Of a DNA stretch of 28,661 nt, positions 1 to 6,458 are shown in pieces. The translations under genes were made by a program, and so were the position numbers. The notes beneath the pieces were generated by a model, which saw only the letters and a list, made by a program, of their open reading frames with translations, searched no databases and had not been told where the DNA came from. Origin of the DNA: a virus. The stretch spans positions 1 to 28,661 of IMG/VR virus record IMGVR_UViG_3300034072_000697; one strand, written 5' to 3'. The stretch's first letter is position 1. Each line of letters starts with the position of its first letter.

Positions 1-945
1 ACACTAGGTGTAGGAGGATTTGTAAAAGGTAAACTTTATGAATTAATGGGTTGGGAAGGTACTGGTAAATCTACAATATGTGGGCATACAACTGCAAATT
101 GTCAAAAAAACGGAGGAACAGTATTATATATTGATGGCGAACATGCTGTTGATAAAAGCTATTTTAAATCTTTAGGAGTTGATACAACTAAATTATTAAT
201 TGCTCAACCGTCTAGCGGTGAAGAAGGTTTTAACATTGCTATGGAAATGATTAATACAGGAGAAATTGATCTTGTTATTATTGATTCAGATTCATCATTA
301 ATTCCTAAAAAAGTATTAGATGGTGATGTAGGTGATTCTGCAATTGGTAGAAAAGCATTATTAAATAGCAATGCTTATCCAAAACTTAAAACTGCACTTT
401 CTGCACATAATGTATGCGTTATTGTTATTTCCCAATATAGAGAGAAAATAGGAGTAATGTTTGGTAATCCTACAACAACTCAAGGTGGTCATGCTCTTAA
501 ATTTTATTCTGATGTTAGAGTAGAAATTTCTAGGAGTCTTGCAAAAGATGGTGATGTAACTTATGGTAATATTACTAAATTAAAAGCAGTAAAAAATAAA
601 ATGTCTCCTCCATATAGACAATCTTCTTTTGAAATTGTATATGGAAAAGGAATTGATAAAATTGGAGAAGTTATGGATCTTGCTCATGATTTTGGATTAG
701 GTAAAAAGTATGGCAAAACATATACATTTGACGGAGTAAAATATGACCTTGAAGAATTTAAACAATCTATTGATGGGAATGATGAATTCTTTGAACAATT
801 AAAAGAAAAAATTGTTGAAAAGATTAAAGAAGAAGATAATGATGAAATAGTTGAAGAAATCCTAGAACAACCAGAAATAAAAAAATCTCTTCCTGTACAA
901 ACATTAGATGAAGCATTTAGTGAACCAGAAAAATTAGAAGAATAA
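1..945 (+). CDS. recA: RecA recombinase (5' end outside window)
   Basis: RecA is the ATP-dependent strand-exchange recombinase that forms filaments on single-stranded DNA; in a phage it would serve recombination-dependent replication and repair. The reading frame is open from base 1, so the true start lies upstream, and the ATG at 46 sits inside the ATP-binding region. Visible landmarks, in order, are a Walker A loop (GWEGTGKST, bases 46-72), the DGEHAVD segment matching DAEHALD of bacterial RecA, Walker B (DLVIIDSDSS), the Q-containing switch (ISQYREKIGVMFGNP) and GGHALKFYSDVR. The C-terminus is a long Glu-rich acidic tail, as in cellular RecA. Similarity to cellular RecA is higher than expected for a UvsX-type phage protein. 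Only 1 nt separates it from dUTPase, so the two are probably co-transcribed. The identification is secure; only the N-terminus is missing. Confidence 0.95.
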   Translation, partial: TLGVGGFVKGKLYELMGWEGTGKSTICGHTTANCQKNGGTVLYIDGEHAVDKSYFKSLGVDTTKLLIAQPSSGEEGFNIAMEMINTGEIDLVIIDSDSSLIPKKVLDGDVGDSAIGRKALLNSNAYPKLKTALSAHNVCVIVISQYREKIGVMFGNPTTTQGGHALKFYSDVRVEISRSLAKDGDVTYGNITKLKAVKNKMSPPYRQSSFEIVYGKGIDKIGEVMDLAHDFGLGKKYGKTYTFDGVKYDLEEFKQSIDGNDEFFEQLKEKIVEKIKEEDNDEIVEEILEQPEIKKSLPVQTLDEAFSEPEKLEE

Positions 946-946
946 T

Positions 947-1390
947 ATGAATTTAAAAATTAAAATTAAAAAATTATCAAAAAACAGTGTTTTACCAACT
1001 TATAGCAAGGATGGGGATGCTGGAATGGATTTAGTAGCCGCATCAAAATATTATGATAATAATGGAAATATAGTATATGGAACTGGATTAGCTTTTGAAA
1101 TTCCTAAAGGATATGTAGGATTATTATTTCCAAGAAGTAGTAATGCAAAAAAAGATTTATTATTAAGCAATTCTGTTGGGGTTTTAGATAGTGGTTATCG
1201 TGGTGAAGTTATGTTTAAGTTTAAATCTACTTTATGGCAAGGTAGTTACGGATTTGGTTATAGTTATGAAATAGGAGATAGAATAGGTCAAATTATAATT
1301 TTACCTTATCCACAAATTGAGTTTGAAGAAGCAGAAGAACTTTTAGAATCAGAAAGAAATACAGGAGGATTTGGCAGTACAGGAGAATGA
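947..1390 (+). CDS. dut: dUTP pyrophosphatase (trimeric dUTPase)
   Basis: dUTPase hydrolyses dUTP to dUMP and pyrophosphate, keeping uracil out of phage DNA and supplying dUMP for dTMP synthesis. All five motifs of the trimeric family are present in order in this 147-residue protein: DAGMDL (I), PRSSN (II), GVLDSGYRGEV with the catalytic Asp (III), GDRIGQIIILP (IV), and the C-terminal RNTGGFGSTG arm (V) that closes over the substrate. The length is normal for a full trimeric enzyme. The start lies 1 nt after the recA stop and the stop overlaps the next start, so the gene is in the middle of a translationally linked run. An intact motif V argues for an active enzyme. Confidence 0.95.
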   Translation: MNLKIKIKKLSKNSVLPTYSKDGDAGMDLVAASKYYDNNGNIVYGTGLAFEIPKGYVGLLFPRSSNAKKDLLLSNSVGVLDSGYRGEVMFKFKSTLWQGSYGFGYSYEIGDRIGQIIILPYPQIEFEEAEELLESERNTGGFGSTGE

Positions 1391-1773
1391 TGAATTGTAA
1401 AGTTTGTGGAAAAAAGAGTGAATCAGAATATTGTTTCATTCATAAACCAAAAAAAGCAATTCCTAAAACAAAAAAAATTTTAAAAGGTTATAAAAAGGAA
1501 ACTAAAACTGATGAAATGAGAGATTTTTTTCTATCTATATGGAAAAAGAAACCTCATTTCTCAGAAGTTTCTGGAAAGTTTTTAGGAAATGAACCACGTA
1601 CAACATTCTTTCATCACCTCTTACCAAAAAGTAAATATCCCGATATAGCATTTGATGAAGAAAATATAATTCTGCTTACCTGGGAAGAACACCAACAAGT
1701 AGAAAGTGATATATATAGATATGAAGAAGTTAATAATAGACGTAAATATTTAAAATTAAAATATAATTTATGA
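1387..1773 (+). CDS. Zinc-finger, HNH-like putative nuclease
   Basis: A 128-residue protein with two visible parts. The N-terminus has a compact Cys/His cluster (CKVCGK followed by YCFIH), probably a zinc ribbon. The C-terminal half contains FFHHLLPKSKYP, then ENIILLTWEEHQQVE, the His-His / Asn / His arrangement of small HNH-fold proteins found next to recombination genes in many Bacteroidetes phages. A Lys-rich linker between them could contact DNA. By its place after recA and dut it may process DNA during recombination, in a NinG-like role; that is inference. The start ATG at 1387 overlaps the dut stop, and a second ATG at 1390 is also possible. The stop overlaps the next start. An activity cannot be proved from sequence alone. 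Confidence 0.6.
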   Translation: MMNCKVCGKKSESEYCFIHKPKKAIPKTKKILKGYKKETKTDEMRDFFLSIWKKKPHFSEVSGKFLGNEPRTTFFHHLLPKSKYPDIAFDEENIILLTWEEHQQVESDIYRYEEVNNRRKYLKLKYNL

Positions 1774-2051
1774 GAAACCAATTCTTTTTCACCAGAACAG
1801 AAGGTGATAAAACATTTAGAGACAGTTTTAATATCAACAAAGTAATTAGATCTGTACAAACAGATGATAATACATTAGTAGTATTATTAGATGATTTACA
1901 TGAAAGAGTAAAAGAAGTTCCAAACATTAACACACATAGTAATAAAGTTACAGGTGTTAGAAAGCAAGTAGAAGTATTTCAAAGCGAAATCTACTTATCT
2001 GGAGAAGATATAGAAAGATTTTATGAACAAACAAGATTAGTAAATATATGA
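1770..2051 (+). CDS. Small conserved-looking protein of unknown function
   Basis: I do not recognise a characterised family for this 93-residue soluble protein. It has no signal peptide or membrane segment. It is rich in charged residues, with a hydrophobic core strand (NTLVVLLDDLHERV) followed by a basic patch (KVTGVRKQVE) and an acidic C-terminal helix (SGEDIERFYEQT). The ATG at 1770 forms a four-base ATGA overlap with the preceding stop, and its own stop overlaps a possible 20-codon frame at 2048. Tight coupling to recA, dut and the HNH-like gene suggests a role in the same DNA-metabolism unit, but that is context only. Confidence 0.7.
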   Translation: MRNQFFFTRTEGDKTFRDSFNINKVIRSVQTDDNTLVVLLDDLHERVKEVPNINTHSNKVTGVRKQVEVFQSEIYLSGEDIERFYEQTRLVNI

Positions 2052-2110
2052 AAGTATTTGATGGACATATGTCACAAAAAGTATTAGCTAGATTAAAATA
2101 TTTAAAATAA
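2048..2110 (+). CDS. Possible 20-residue micro-ORF
   Basis: An ATG at 2048 overlaps the previous stop (ATGA) and opens a 20-codon frame ending in TAA at 2108-2110, five bases before the next gene. The peptide, MKVFDGHMSQKVLARLKYLK, is basic and could form an amphipathic helix at its C-terminus. The overlap matches how the neighbouring real genes are joined, which is the only reason to list it. It could equally be chance in a 64-base spacer. No family is recognisable at this length. Confidence 0.25.
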   Translation: MKVFDGHMSQKVLARLKYLK

Positions 2111-2115
2111 TTTAT

Positions 2116-2412
2116 ATGATCACTCTTAAGAAAAATCAAATATTTTATAAACAATATTATTATTTAGACCTTTTAAAAAAATATAATAATGATGAAGCGA
2201 GATTAATAAAAAATATACTTCAATTTGGAGAAGAACTATTATATCATATAACAGGTTTTCTGTATAGATATAAGAAATTTAGAACTCATGATGAAGTTGT
2301 TAATTATTTTATTTCACTTTATTATAAAAAAGGAGAATTTGGACTTCAAGATGATATTAGATTTATAAAAGATTCTAAATATATTAAATTAATTTGTAAC
2401 CTATATAAATAA
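2116..2412 (+). CDS. Small protein of unknown function
   Basis: A 98-residue protein I cannot assign. It is very rich in Tyr, Lys, Leu and Ile and predicted mainly helical, with no signal peptide and no membrane segment. Segments such as EARLIKNILQFGEELLYH and EVVNYFISLYYK look like packed amphipathic helices. It sits 5 nt after the micro-ORF and 5 nt before the next gene in the same plus-strand run. Its gene has the low GC of the rest of this arm, so nothing suggests recent import. Small helical orphans at such positions in phages are often host-takeover proteins, but nothing in the sequence proves that here. Confidence 0.6.
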   Translation: MITLKKNQIFYKQYYYLDLLKKYNNDEARLIKNILQFGEELLYHITGFLYRYKKFRTHDEVVNYFISLYYKKGEFGLQDDIRFIKDSKYIKLICNLYK

Positions 2413-2417
2413 ACATT

Positions 2418-2927
2418 ATGAAAAATTATGTAAAAAAACCAGTAGTGGTTCAAGCAGTAGAATACAATGGAGCAAATAAAAAAGAAATTGAAGCTTTCGT
2501 TGAAAAAAAACTAGATACTGTATATACAGAACTTAAAGAACCTTTAGAGTTAAAAATTCCTACTTTAGAAGGAGATATGAAAGCTTCAAAAGGAGATTAT
2601 ATTATTAAAGGTATTAATGGAGAATTTTATCCATGCAAACCAGATGTCTTTGAAAAAACTTATGATGTTATAGAAAATGCAGAAAGACCACAAACATTTG
2701 GTGAAAAAGCCGTAGGAATTACATTCAATCCTTCTGGAAGTGATGAAGTTTATGAAGCAAAAATGTTAGCTGCTAAACAAATAGATTTACTTGAAAAAGT
2801 TCATATTAAACTTACAAATGATAGTGCAAATACAAGTTGGGTAAGAAATGTTTTAAGAACTCAAGCTTTCAATCTTTTGGTTTCTGCACAAATGGCTTTA
2901 GTAAAATATTTAACTTGGAAAGATTAA
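2418..2927 (+). CDS. Two-domain protein with Acb2/Tad1-like hairpin domain (candidate cyclic-nucleotide sponge)
   Basis: This 169-residue protein has two parts. Residues 1-88 match a small domain common in phages, recognised by the KKPVVVQAVEYNG start and the GDYIIKGINGEFYPCKPDVF segment. Residues 93-169 (FGEKAVGITFNPSGSDEV, then AAKQIDLLEKV, then SAQMALVKYLTWKD) resemble the Acb2/Tad1 helical hairpin family. Characterised Acb2 and Tad1 proteins bind cyclic oligonucleotides or gcADPR and so block CBASS or Thoeris signalling. I infer the same job here, in the host cytoplasm early in infection. The start has no strong Shine-Dalgarno sequence, as is usual in Bacteroidetes. The domain match is from memory of family motifs, so the assignment is moderate; the alternative is a phage protein of unknown function with the same fold. 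Confidence 0.6.
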   Translation: MKNYVKKPVVVQAVEYNGANKKEIEAFVEKKLDTVYTELKEPLELKIPTLEGDMKASKGDYIIKGINGEFYPCKPDVFEKTYDVIENAERPQTFGEKAVGITFNPSGSDEVYEAKMLAAKQIDLLEKVHIKLTNDSANTSWVRNVLRTQAFNLLVSAQMALVKYLTWKD

Positions 2928-2931
2928 TTAT

Positions 2932-3222
2932 ATGGAATTTAAAAAATTATTAGGAACTAGAATTTATCTGGAATTACCAGAAGAACCAAAAAGTAATTTA
3001 GTATTAGATGAAGCATCTAAAATAGAATTAGAAAAAGAAAAGCTTAGAACTTATGGAAGATTAAAAGTATATGCTGTAGGAAATGGTGTAGAACATATTG
3101 TTCCTGGAGATGAAGTTATGATTGATCCTAGTTCTGCTGCTAGAGGAGTTGTAAAAATTCCTTTATCGGAAGATAAAGAAGTTATCATGGTGTCTGTATT
3201 TGATGTAGCGCATGTGTGGTGA
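2932..3222 (+). CDS. GroES-like co-chaperonin
   Basis: A 96-residue protein, the size of GroES. The order of elements fits the cpn10 fold: an N-terminal strand (GTRIYLELP), a flexible segment with a hydrophobic triplet (SNLVLDEASK) where GroES carries its GroEL-binding mobile loop (GGIVLTGSAAAK), then GRLKVYAVGNGVEHIVPGDEVMID matching the GEVLAVGNG...VGDIVIF region, and a terminal EVIMVSVFDVAH matching EVLIMSESDILA. It would cap the host GroEL to help fold phage proteins, as T4 gp31 does. Its last codons (VAHVW) are repeated at the end of the following homing endonuclease gene, which suggests the 3' end was replaced when that gene inserted. GroES homology is inferred from pattern, not a computed alignment. 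Confidence 0.6.
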   Translation: MEFKKLLGTRIYLELPEEPKSNLVLDEASKIELEKEKLRTYGRLKVYAVGNGVEHIVPGDEVMIDPSSAARGVVKIPLSEDKEVIMVSVFDVAHVW

Positions 3223-3943
3223 TAAAATGTTAGATTCTTTTATAACAAAATATAAAAATAAATTCCCTACCTCTTCTATTATTATTTTAGAAGAGGTAGG
3301 AATTAATAATTTATATGTTATAGTTGAAACTTCTTTAGGATTATGTAAAATAAGAAAAGGACATTTAATGAATGGTGTAATACCTTCTATAAATACTGCT
3401 CTAAATAAAAATGAATATTATTCTAATAAAGCTAATTTAATACATAATTTTAAGTATACTTATGATTTTATTAACTATACAACAGCACATAATAAAATAA
3501 CAATAACTTGTAAAATTCATGGTAATTTTTTACAAGAAGCAAATGATCATTTAAATAAAAAAGGATGTCCCAAATGTAAAAATATAAAAAGTTCTATTTT
3601 ACATTCTAATAATCCAACAGGGTGGTCTGAAAAAAACTGGGAAAAGTCTGCTAAAGAATCAAAAAATTTTCATACATATAAAATATATATTATAAAATGT
3701 TGGAATGATTTTGAAGAATTTTATAAAATTGGAAGAACTTTTCAAACAATAGAAAAAAGATTTAAATCTAAAAAAGAAATGCCTTATAATTATTCTATAA
3801 TAAAAATTATAGAAGATAGTTGTAATAAAATATATAATCTAGAAAATAAACTAAAAAAGATGAATAAAGATAAAAAGTATAAACCTTTAATTAAATTTAA
3901 TGGGTATCAAGAATGTTTTAGTAATGTAGCACATATTTGGTAA
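3212..3943 (+). CDS. Homing endonuclease, DUF723-type zinc domain plus Mug113/T5orf172 GIY-YIG domain
   Basis: A free-standing homing endonuclease-like gene. The N-terminal half contains repeats of the phage DUF723 type (LCKIRKGHLMNGVIPSINTA, then KITITCKIHGNFLQEANDHL ending in GCPKC), a DNA-binding zinc module. The C-terminal half (YKIYIIKCWND, EFYKIGRTFQTIEKRFK) is a divergent GIY-YIG nuclease domain of the Mug113/T5orf172 group. Either ATG 3212 (overlapping the upstream stop) or ATG 3227 could be the start. The stop TAA overlaps the next start as TAATG. The last residues (FSNVAHIW) repeat the end of the upstream GroES-like protein (FDVAHVW). A strong hairpin lies inside the coding sequence at 3261-3304. 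Mobility is inferred from family and flanks. Confidence 0.75.
   Translation: MCGDKMLDSFITKYKNKFPTSSIIILEEVGINNLYVIVETSLGLCKIRKGHLMNGVIPSINTALNKNEYYSNKANLIHNFKYTYDFINYTTAHNKITITCKIHGNFLQEANDHLNKKGCPKCKNIKSSILHSNNPTGWSEKNWEKSAKESKNFHTYKIYIIKCWNDFEEFYKIGRTFQTIEKRFKSKKEMPYNYSIIKIIEDSCNKIYNLENKLKKMNKDKKYKPLIKFNGYQECFSNVAHIW
3261..3304. repeat. 17-bp imperfect inverted repeat inside the homing endonuclease gene
   Basis: Left arm 3261-3278 and right arm 3288-3304 pair over 17 bp with one bulged C, around a 9-nt AT loop (3279-3287). The core CTACCTCTTCTA / TAGAAGAGGTAG is 12 bp with no mismatch and is much richer in GC than its surroundings. It encodes residues of the N-terminal domain, so it is not a spacer element. 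There is no U-run after it, which argues against a simple terminator. It may limit translation or transcription of the endonuclease. Confidence 0.75.
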
Positions 3944-4602
3944 TGAAAGTTTTAATTTTTACATGCTCATACAATAGACCATATATGTTAAGACAATGTA
4001 TTCTTAATGTAAAGAATCAGTCTTATCAGAATATTGTACATAGTGTAAACATTGTATCAGATGGAGGGAATGATCAAAACTTCTCTCCTATATACGATGA
4101 TTTATTAGATGATAAATTAATAGTAACAAAATCAGGAAATAAGTATATTCACTTTAATGAAATACTTGCTATAAAAAATGTACCAAATTATGAACAGTAT
4201 GATATATTTATTAAGATGGATGATGACGATATATACAAAAAGGATTATGTAAAAAATGTCGTAGAAACATTTACAAATAATCCAGATATATCTACCACTT
4301 CTTCTAGAATTTCTACACAACTGAATGGAATATTTATGTTTACAGATAGAAATTATGATAATTTAGGAGGTAATCCTAATAACAGTAATTATCACATGCC
4401 TATGACTTTTGCTTTTAATAAAAAAGGATTAGAATGTATTTTAAATATTCCTGATGAAGAAGTTGGGTGGAATGATGATATGTTATGGAGAATTTATTGG
4501 GAGAAAAAAGGACTAAAACATTTTCCAACAACTAACAAGGATAATATTATCTGGAATATTCATGGTAATAATATATCAACTTCTAATTTTCTTATAAAAT
4601 AA
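3943..4602 (+). CDS. GT-A family 2-like glycosyltransferase
   Basis: A 219-residue family-2-like glycosyltransferase that would transfer a sugar from a nucleotide-sugar donor. The N-terminus (MKVLIFTCSYNRPYMLRQCI) is the typical nucleotide-binding strand and NRP loop. KMDDDDIYKKDY (Asp 93-96) is the metal-binding DxD motif, and EEVGWNDDMLWRIYWE resembles the late acceptor-side ED motif. No membrane segment is seen, so it is cytosolic. I chose the ATG at 3943, which overlaps the preceding TAA, over a TTG at 3937. It is the last gene of the plus-strand run and ends 2 nt before a terminator stem. Substrate is unknown; phage DNA, virion protein or host surface glycans are all possible. Confidence 0.85.
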   Translation: MKVLIFTCSYNRPYMLRQCILNVKNQSYQNIVHSVNIVSDGGNDQNFSPIYDDLLDDKLIVTKSGNKYIHFNEILAIKNVPNYEQYDIFIKMDDDDIYKKDYVKNVVETFTNNPDISTTSSRISTQLNGIFMFTDRNYDNLGGNPNNSNYHMPMTFAFNKKGLECILNIPDEEVGWNDDMLWRIYWEKKGLKHFPTTNKDNIIWNIHGNNISTSNFLIK

Positions 4603-4604
4603 AT

Positions 4605-4626
4605 AAGCCCTCAATTAAGAGGGCTT
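4605..4626. terminator. Bidirectional intrinsic terminator between convergent gene blocks
   Basis: An 8-bp perfect stem, AAGCCCTC / GAGGGCTT (4605-4612 and 4619-4626) with a 6-nt loop, followed on the plus strand by TATTTTTATT. Read the other way it is followed by a weaker T-rich stretch. It lies exactly between the end of the plus-strand run (4602) and the end of the minus-strand run (4632), so it can stop both transcripts. Confidence 0.9.
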
Positions 4627-4631
4627 TATTT

Positions 4632-4850
4632 TTATTCTTGTGATTCTTTCACTACATCGTTCTCTACAGCTTCAGAAATCTTTTTTTCAATAATCATATT
4701 AGCTTGATTTGCCAATAGAATTACTTCTGCTTCTGGTGTACTTAAAATTTTTCTGAATGTATTAAGAATTAATCCAAATTCTGCTCCAGAGAATTCAAAT
4801 TTGTCTTCTGGAGACCATGTGTACTTTTTACTAGGGTCATAAGTTGCCAT
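4632..4850 (-). CDS. Small acidic protein of unknown function
   Basis: A 72-residue acidic protein, the last gene of the minus-strand block. The first half has aromatic and charged residues (YTWSPEDKFEFSGAEFG), the second half is one long predicted helix (ILNTFRKILSTPEAEVILLANQANMIIEKKISEAVE). No signal peptide or membrane span. I recognise the pattern as typical of small conserved proteins in crAss-like phages but know no function. It has its own promoter-like motif 26 nt upstream and ends at the shared terminator, so it may be expressed as a separate abundant transcript. Confidence 0.7.
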   Translation of the reverse strand: MATYDPSKKYTWSPEDKFEFSGAEFGLILNTFRKILSTPEAEVILLANQANMIIEKKISEAVENDVVKESQE

Positions 4851-4875
4851 ATTATTTTGGTTTTAAAATTATATT

Positions 4876-4887
4876 ACAAATGTACAA
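4876..4887 (-). promoter_or_regulatory. Promoter-like motif (TTGTACATTTGT, minus strand)
   Basis: The minus strand reads TTGTACATTTGT, containing TACATTTG, a match to the Bacteroidetes -7 element TAnnTTTG. It is 26 nt upstream of the start at 4850. It is one of five similar motifs, each in a minus-strand leader. A TTTG lies about 22 nt further upstream, near the expected place of a -33 element. Promoter activity is inferred. Confidence 0.5.
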
Positions 4888-4889
4888 AA

Positions 4890-5174
4890 TTATTTTAACT
4901 CTATCTCAAAAAATATTGTAGAAGAAGTTCTTATACTCTTAGAAAGATTTAATTTTATTTTGTATAAATTATGAAATTTTAATATTTCCTGCAATAGCGG
5001 CTGTGAATATCTGGGAATAGAAGGAGCTATTCTAAATTGATAAGAATGTGGATTCTTAGTAATTTGTACATTAGCTAATTCATCTATTGAAGATATTACA
5101 CCTTCCAAATGTGCAAAATAATTTGTGTCGTTTTCAGACATTATTTTAGGAAAAAATTTCTTTACTACTTCCAT
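4890..5174 (-). CDS. Small protein of unknown function
   Basis: A 94-residue basic protein that I cannot assign. It is predicted to be mixed alpha/beta: an N-terminal helix, a long central helix (FAHLEGVISSIDELANVQ), and a strand-rich C-terminus (SSTIFFEIELK). The section SYQFRIAPSIPRYSQPLLQEIL has alternating polar and hydrophobic residues like a small domain core. There is no signal peptide, membrane span or catalytic motif. It lies 29 nt downstream of the fibre-like gene in the virion/late half of the window, which makes a minor structural or chaperone role possible but unproven. Confidence 0.65.
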   Translation of the reverse strand: MEVVKKFFPKIMSENDTNYFAHLEGVISSIDELANVQITKNPHSYQFRIAPSIPRYSQPLLQEILKFHNLYKIKLNLSKSIRTSSTIFFEIELK

Positions 5175-5203
5175 ACATTATACTATTCCTAATATTGATT
5201 TTA

Positions 5204-6031
5204 TTATAAATTATTTATTACTAAATTATTTGAATCGTCATAATATCTTTGTTTTAGTGTTCCATTAGGTGAGTTAAAAACTACTACATCTATATTTTGG
5301 TTTTTAATTTCAGTAGAACTTGTAACGTTACTTAGCCTATTTCTAAACTCGGTGTGTGCTGAAACTAAAGGAATTGAGGTAGTTCCGTTATTCTGGAAAC
5401 TAATTCCTATTGTATTGTTTTGGAAATAATCTCCTATTATATTATTTGAGAAACCATTTCCTATTACATTATTGAACAAATAATAAGTTTCTATTTTGTT
5501 GTTATAAACGTCAGCGTAATCTTCAAATAATAATTTATCTACACCATTTCTATCATATTTTACATGCCTCCAATCTGTACCTATGTCATTATTTTTTTTA
5601 GTGTCTATTCTTCTGTAAATTTTACCTTTTGTGAAACCTTCTGTTCCATACCATTCTCCCGTATCTCCTGTTATTTCATAAAATACAATATCTTGAGGGT
5701 ATAATGTAGATTTACATTGATTGTGTAGTTTATCTACGTCAGTTGCTGTAATTATTAAAGGTTCTACTACTCCACTACTCTTATTTACATTTGTTACTGG
5801 TTGTATATAAGTTGTTTCATAATCGGTTAATAGATAATTCTGACCTTTTTTTAACGAAGAAGTATTTTTTAAATTAACTAATTCATCATAAGTTACCTCT
5901 ATAACAGGCACGTAATTTCCTGAACTTCCTCCAGAATTATCTTTAATTAATTTTGTTAAATTTAACCATCCTTTTGGTACTTGTGCTGTTGTACTAGTTT
6001 CCCAAAGTCCTGTTTTTATAAATGTAGGCAT
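5204..6031 (-). CDS. Short tail-fibre-like / receptor-binding protein
   Basis: A 275-residue fibre-type protein. The N-terminus (residues 1-60) has Thr/Ser/Gly-rich linkers. Residues 63-165 match the module common in Bacteroidetes phage fibres, recognised by KGQNYLLTDYETTYIQPV, VEPLIITATDVDKL and YRRIDTKKNNDIGTDWRHVKYD. Residues 186-215 contain three short tandem units (NNVIGNGF, NNIIGDYF, NNTIGISF) that would stack as a beta-solenoid. It has no enzyme motif and no signal peptide. It lies 6 nt after the Dps-like gene and is probably part of the virion surface, contacting the host. Its small size and few repeats suggest a secondary fibre compared with the 807-residue protein at 12876-15299. 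Confidence 0.7.
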   Translation of the reverse strand: MPTFIKTGLWETSTTAQVPKGWLNLTKLIKDNSGGSSGNYVPVIEVTYDELVNLKNTSSLKKGQNYLLTDYETTYIQPVTNVNKSSGVVEPLIITATDVDKLHNQCKSTLYPQDIVFYEITGDTGEWYGTEGFTKGKIYRRIDTKKNNDIGTDWRHVKYDRNGVDKLLFEDYADVYNNKIETYYLFNNVIGNGFSNNIIGDYFQNNTIGISFQNNGTTSIPLVSAHTEFRNRLSNVTSSTEIKNQNIDVVVFNSPNGTLKQRYYDDSNNLVINNL

Positions 6032-6037
6032 ATTTGT

Positions 6038-6454
6038 CTATGTTAATGTTAATAAATATTTTACTTTAGCTGCTTCTCCAGATAATGAATCTGATAAATT
6101 ACATACATCTTGGTAACAATTCATTTCTCCGTATTCTTTTAATAATTTAGCAAAAGAAAGTAATTCATCTATTACTACATTAGATGTAGAAGTAGAAAGT
6201 GGTTCTAGTTTATATATAGCAGGTTTCTTTCCTGTATATCCCATTAATTTTTCTATTAATTCATCTTTAAAGTCTTGTATATATTCGTACAATACACCTA
6301 ATGCTTTATGTTCAGAATACATATTAGTTTGCCAATGAAGTAAATGTATTTGTTCTTGAAAATAAGTTAACTTAGAAGCAATCGTTTCTAATGTTAGTCC
6401 TTCTGTAGAAACTTTAGAAGGTTTCATGCTACCTGGAAATATTGATAATTCCAT
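6038..6454 (-). CDS. Dps/ferritin-like protein (DUF5856-type)
   Basis: A 138-residue helical protein resembling Dps mini-ferritins. The segment from residue 37 (HLLHWQTNMYSEHKALG) followed by YIQDFKDELIEKLMGYTG has the Dps layout: His 40 before Trp, His 49, then Asp 64 and Glu 68, the last two spaced as in the ferroxidase site of E. coli Dps (His+15, then +4). Dps proteins oxidise and store iron and protect DNA. In crAss-like phages this kind of protein recurs near structural genes, so a virion role is also possible. The gene ends in TAG, showing that TAG is a stop in this phage. The start lies 4 nt after the upstream stop. Function as an iron oxidase is inferred from residue spacing. Confidence 0.6.
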   Translation of the reverse strand: MELSIFPGSMKPSKVSTEGLTLETIASKLTYFQEQIHLLHWQTNMYSEHKALGVLYEYIQDFKDELIEKLMGYTGKKPAIYKLEPLSTSTSNVVIDELLSFAKLLKEYGEMNCYQDVCNLSDSLSGEAAKVKYLLTLT

Positions 6455-6458
6455 AATA

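Noticed and set aside
46-945. RecA starting at the ATG at 46
   Set aside because: This ATG is within the ATP-binding region and the frame is open to base 1, so the gene starts upstream of the window.
1614-1933. Minus-strand reading frames opposite the HNH-like and 93-residue genes
   Set aside because: They lie antisense to well-supported coupled genes and their products have no family character; they are by-products of AT-rich coding DNA.
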